24,947 nucleotides of DNA from positions 1 through 24,947 of the forward strand of contig JAGLIS010000047.1 of the NCBI GenBank assembly GCA_023142835.1, in the 5' to 3' direction. The stretch is from Candidatus Pacearchaeota archaeon (lineage in GTDB: Archaea > Nanobdellota > Nanobdellia > Pacearchaeales > GW2011-AR1). The notes beneath the pieces were generated by a model. That model made no database searches. It was not told where the DNA came from and saw only the letters and a list, made by a program, of their open reading frames with translations. The stretch's first letter is position 1. Each line of letters begins with the position of its first letter. Position numbers and translations under genes: made by a program. Positions 22,114 to 24,947 of the stretch are shown here, in pieces.

Positions 22114-22124
22114 TTTATATATAG
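22114..22124 (+). promoter_or_regulatory. TATA box of the restriction-modification operon
   Basis: TTTATATATAG places the transcription start near 22144, about 13 nt before the GTG at 22157. The GTGACT array begins 3 bp after the box. Confidence 0.6.
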
Positions 22125-22126
22125 CA

Positions 22127-22163
22127 GTGACTTAAAGTGACTATAGGTGACTTAAAGTGACTA
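22127..22163 (+). promoter_or_regulatory. Operator-like array: four GTGACT sites at 10-bp spacing
   Basis: GTGACT occurs at 22127, 22137, 22147 and 22157. The 17-mer GTGACTTAAAGTGACTA is thus repeated with a 20-bp period. All four sites lie on one face of the helix, between the TATA box and the start codon, and the fourth is the GTG start plus second codon of the ribbon-helix-helix gene. Tandem sites one turn apart are how dimers of that fold usually bind, so autoregulation is likely. Confidence 0.75.
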
Positions 22164-22321
22164 AGCCAAAACCCAGTACAACAAAAATCGATGAGAAGCT
22201 TCTTGAAAGAATTAAAAAAGTAATCAAAATGGAAGATAAAAAAATTAGATATTCAAACACAAAACAATTTATAAATGTGGCAGTGCTTAAGCTTTTGGAG
22301 GTAGAAGAGGTAGTAAGATGA
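22157..22321 (+). CDS. Ribbon-helix-helix regulator, 54 residues
   Basis: A short CopG/Arc-type DNA-binding protein. A basic N-terminus (VTKPKPSTTKI, read with Met at the GTG start) contains the beta ribbon. Helix A is DEKLLERIKKVI and helix B is SNTKQFINVAVLKLLEVEE, as in the family pattern YSN-x2-FI. The frame has no upstream alternative: the previous in-frame GTG (22127) is followed by a stop. Its TGA overlaps the ATG of the methylase-nuclease gene by 4 bp, so it is the first gene of that operon. It probably represses its own promoter through the four GTGACT sites, coordinating entry of the restriction system into a new host. Confidence 0.75.
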   Translation: MTKPKPSTTKIDEKLLERIKKVIKMEDKKIRYSNTKQFINVAVLKLLEVEEVVR

Positions 22322-24456
22322 AATTACAAGATTATTTTAAAAGTTTTAATGAGAAATTTTCTTCATTAGATTTAATTGATAAAAATTGGTATAAAGATGA
22401 ATTAAATATTACAGCTTTTTGTTCTAAAGCAAAAATAAAAGATTCAAGAGATAATTATTCTGAAGAGTGGTATAGAGCTAGGTTGGTTTGGAGCTTAGTT
22501 AATTCTGGTGCCTATAATAAAGAATATATCTGCGTAGAACTTAGTCAGCCAAAAGGAAACACCAAAACTCCACTTAGAGCAGATATAGTAGTTTTTAAAA
22601 CAAAGAACTGGTTAAATGTTTATGAGAAAGCAAGGCAAAGCAAGGATTTTAGAGAATTAAACAAAAAGATGCTTGTTGTTTTCGAGGCGAAAAAGAGAGA
22701 AAGGGATAATGTACTTTCTGTTATTGAAAATCAGCTACATTCTATGATGGAAAAAAATACCTCAAAAGATAGAATTTTTGGGATTTATTTTGATAATAAA
22801 GAAGAAATTATTATTTTAAAAAAATTGGGAAATTCTGATTTAAGAAGATTTTATGAAGATAAAGAATTACGAGAAGAAGGTTTGCATGACATAAACGTTC
22901 AAAATAGAGACCAGTTAATTAATTTGCCTTCACAAAGGGATTTTATAGAGAATAATGAAAGTATCTCAAATTTGGAGAAACTAAAGTTTGATTCGTTGGA
23001 TGTTATTGATGAAAGTACTTTTACTGAGACTATGAATATTTTAAAAAGGGAAAACGATAGAATAAGACCTAAAAGTCCCGTTAGAAGTTTAATTGTTGAA
23101 TTTTTAACACTAAAAGTATTTGATGAAAAAAGGAGTAAAAAAGATAAATCGAATTTACAATTTTATATTTTACCTAGTGAAAAAAGAAGCGATGGATTAG
23201 CAGAAAAAACATTTAAAGAAAGAATAGACAAGTTATATCAGGATGCAAGAAAAAAATATAAAAATGTTTTATCGAAAGCCCTATTTAGTTATACTAATGA
23301 TTTTAAATCTAGTGACTCTAATGATGAAAAATTTTTAATTGCTGTAATTGAAACCTTCCAGCAAAGAGCTATTCTAAAAGCAAAGAATGAAAGTTTCAAT
23401 CAAATTATTTTTAATAACTTTGGAGAGGATAAGCAGAAAGTAGATAAGGGTCAGTTTTTTACTCCAATTCCTGTAGTTCAGAATATCATTAAATTACTAA
23501 ATCCAATTAAAGGTGAAGACCTTTGTGACCCTTGTTGCGGAATTGCGGATTTTCCAGCAATAGGATTTAGGCATTCTTTCGAAGATAAAGTTGATGAATT
23601 TCCAGATGCAATAAATTTTTATGGATTCGATTTGGAAGATAGCAATTTAAAACTTGCAGAATTAAATCTTGTTTTAAATGGCGATGGCGATGCGACCCTT
23701 AAACAAATGGATTCTCTTTCTCAGAAGTTACTTGAAAATGGGGAAGTTATGAAAAATGGATATTTTACAATTAAAAATTTTAATCCAGAAACATGGGAGA
23801 ACCTAAATGATAATAATAAAGAAATAAAGAAATATAAGATTATTGCCACAAACCCTCCTTTTGGGAAAGGAAGGGATTTAAAAATTAATAATGAAACAAG
23901 GAAATTTATGGAACTCTATGAAACATGGAAGATCAAAACTAATCTAAAACCTAATGGAGAGTTACCTAAATCTATGGATATGGGTGTATTGTTTTTAGAA
24001 AATTCTTATAAATTACTTGAAGATGGCGGGAGAATGGGAATAATTTTGTCTAATTCTATTGCCTCGATTAAAGAATGGGAGAATATCCGAAAATGGTTAA
24101 TTGATAGAATGAGAATCGTAGCCTTGTTCGACCTTCCTTCAAATACTTTTGGGGAAACTGGTGTTGCTACAACAATAATTATTGCATATAAACCCAAGCT
24201 TGATGAAAAGAGCAAAATGCTTAGTCGTAATTATGAGGTATTTATAAAAGAAATTAAAAATATTGGGTATGAGGTTTCAAGAAGTAAGATAAAATCTATC
24301 CAATTCGTTCCCAATTTTATAATTGATGAAAAGACATTCGAAAAAACTAGTTGTCGTAATGAAGATTTTACAGAAATGAGGAAAGATTTTAAGGAGTTTT
24401 TAAAAAGACAAGAAGAAGAAATCAAAGAGGTATTTCATTTAAACAAGTTTGGCTAA
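22318..24456 (+). CDS. Restriction-modification fusion: N-terminal nuclease plus N6-adenine methyltransferase
   Basis: The 712-residue protein joins an HsdR_N-like nuclease domain to an HsdM-type methyltransferase. In the nuclease part (about 45-170) Asp89 in PLRADIVVF and Glu123/Lys125 in VVFEAKKRE form the D...ExK site. The methyltransferase part starts around 340, with GQFFTP (378-383), SAM-binding motif I DPCCGIADF (404-412) and catalytic NPPF (512-515). Motif I is unusual: most HsdM proteins have a Gly-Ser/Thr-Gly loop where this has GIAD. There is no helicase, so it should cut without ATP-driven translocation, as in type IIG or type I-like single-chain enzymes. Site choice would come from the following S gene. 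It overlaps the regulator gene by 4 bp. Confidence 0.88.
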   Translation: MKLQDYFKSFNEKFSSLDLIDKNWYKDELNITAFCSKAKIKDSRDNYSEEWYRARLVWSLVNSGAYNKEYICVELSQPKGNTKTPLRADIVVFKTKNWLNVYEKARQSKDFRELNKKMLVVFEAKKRERDNVLSVIENQLHSMMEKNTSKDRIFGIYFDNKEEIIILKKLGNSDLRRFYEDKELREEGLHDINVQNRDQLINLPSQRDFIENNESISNLEKLKFDSLDVIDESTFTETMNILKRENDRIRPKSPVRSLIVEFLTLKVFDEKRSKKDKSNLQFYILPSEKRSDGLAEKTFKERIDKLYQDARKKYKNVLSKALFSYTNDFKSSDSNDEKFLIAVIETFQQRAILKAKNESFNQIIFNNFGEDKQKVDKGQFFTPIPVVQNIIKLLNPIKGEDLCDPCCGIADFPAIGFRHSFEDKVDEFPDAINFYGFDLEDSNLKLAELNLVLNGDGDATLKQMDSLSQKLLENGEVMKNGYFTIKNFNPETWENLNDNNKEIKKYKIIATNPPFGKGRDLKINNETRKFMELYETWKIKTNLKPNGELPKSMDMGVLFLENSYKLLEDGGRMGIILSNSIASIKEWENIRKWLIDRMRIVALFDLPSNTFGETGVATTIIIAYKPKLDEKSKMLSRNYEVFIKEIKNIGYEVSRSKIKSIQFVPNFIIDEKTFEKTSCRNEDFTEMRKDFKEFLKRQEEEIKEVFHLNKFG

Positions 24457-24458
24457 AA

Positions 24459-24947
24459 ATGAAAAATTATATATTAAATAAAAAAAGTATAAATATTTCA
24501 GAAATATTAGCTAGTGATAATTCACTAAGTGCATTTTCTTTTAGAGTTGTTCCATTAAAAAACGACAACTTTTTACCATTAAAAAATTTATTAATTGAAA
24601 ATAAAAAAGGATTCGAACCAGGGCGTAAGAAATATATTAATTTTACAGAAAATTATTTCGTCAGAATCTCAGAACTTGATGATGTCAATTTTACATTTAA
24701 TATCTCTCTTGAAACAAAGAGAATCATCCCTCCAAAAGAAAATAGAGTTCAAATGATAAAAGGGGATATTTGTTATCAGACTGCAAGTAATGTTGGAAAC
24801 GTTTGTATTTATAATGATAAAAAGGCATATTTTAATAGTCATTTAAGAAAGATAAATTTTAAGAAAGATAAATTTTATATTTTTGCCTTATTGAAGTCAC
24901 AATTTTGTAAAAACCAAGTAGAAGTTGGGGGTTCAATTAAGGGGGTA
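24459..24947 (+). CDS. Specificity subunit (HsdS-like), 3' part missing
   Basis: 163 codons are present and the frame stays open at the window edge. The start reads MKNYILNKKSINISEILASD, 2 bp after the methylase stop. The segment VQMIKGDICYQTASNVGNVC is the strand core of a target-recognition domain, and FYIFALLKSQFCKNQVEVGG followed by SIKG is the typical lead into the conserved spacer helix of type I S subunits. It should dimerise or carry two recognition domains and direct both methylation and cleavage by the fused enzyme. Recognition sequence unknown. Confidence 0.8.
   Translation, partial: MKNYILNKKSINISEILASDNSLSAFSFRVVPLKNDNFLPLKNLLIENKKGFEPGRKKYINFTENYFVRISELDDVNFTFNISLETKRIIPPKENRVQMIKGDICYQTASNVGNVCIYNDKKAYFNSHLRKINFKKDKFYIFALLKSQFCKNQVEVGGSIKGV

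Noticed and set aside
1..24947. CRISPR array
   Set aside because: No set of regularly spaced direct repeats with unique spacers was seen. The GTGACT array has 4-nt gaps, and the GGGGTTCGGA repeats are only 23-26 nt apart with three copies, so neither fits.
1..24947. tRNA genes
   Set aside because: I looked for the TTCRAnnC loop with a flanking stem in non-coding regions on both strands and found no convincing cloverleaf; a covariance search would be decisive.

Overview
The window looks like low-GC DNA from an archaeon, most likely a small-genome DPANN lineage of the Woesearchaeota/Pacearchaeota kind. The archaeal signature genes are ribosomal proteins P1, P0/uL10, uL1 and L40e, translation factor aIF5A, RNA polymerase subunit N, a 60-residue SecE, the tRNA wyosine enzyme Taw1 and an archaeal FtsZ. 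Many genes have a TATA-like box centred about 24-30 nt before the ATG, as expected for leaderless archaeal transcripts. The lineage is an inference from gene content; no 16S gene is present.

Region 1 (1-12034) is mostly core genes. On the minus strand, uL1, an unknown protein and P0 are joined by two 4-bp stop/start overlaps, with P1 following (cut by the window edge). Then come two unknown plus-strand genes, a CYTH protein, Taw1, a lysine-rich 59-residue protein, an M50 site-2 protease, the aIF5A-L40e pair, an FKBP/SlyD-type isomerase, FtsZ and SecE. A gene-poor stretch with a strong 41-nt hairpin, an anchored surface protein, a stand-alone 5S rRNA gene, a membrane protein and RpoN complete it.

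Region 2 (12084-19954) holds a MacB/LolD-like ABC ATPase and two MacB/FtsX-type permeases, followed by a secreted, membrane-anchored protein on the other strand. The set is interrupted twice. Four unknown genes with their own promoters, plus strong inverted repeats, separate the ATPase from the first permease. A four-helix-bundle (S23/IVP/Avd-like) gene preceded by GGGGTTCGGA repeats and hairpins separates the two permeases. A small zinc-ribbon gene follows.

Region 3 (19995-24947) is accessory and looks like a defence island. It has a small unknown gene, a protein resembling trypsin-co-occurring domain 2, a membrane-anchored unknown protein overlapping a PD-(D/E)XK-like nuclease gene, and a transposase remnant. 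Last is a restriction-modification operon: a 54-residue ribbon-helix-helix regulator, a nuclease/N6-adenine methyltransferase fusion, and a specificity subunit cut by the window edge. The operon promoter carries four GTGACT sites spaced exactly 10 bp apart, the last forming the regulator's own GTG start. This and the membrane-protein/nuclease pair are the best candidates for something undescribed.
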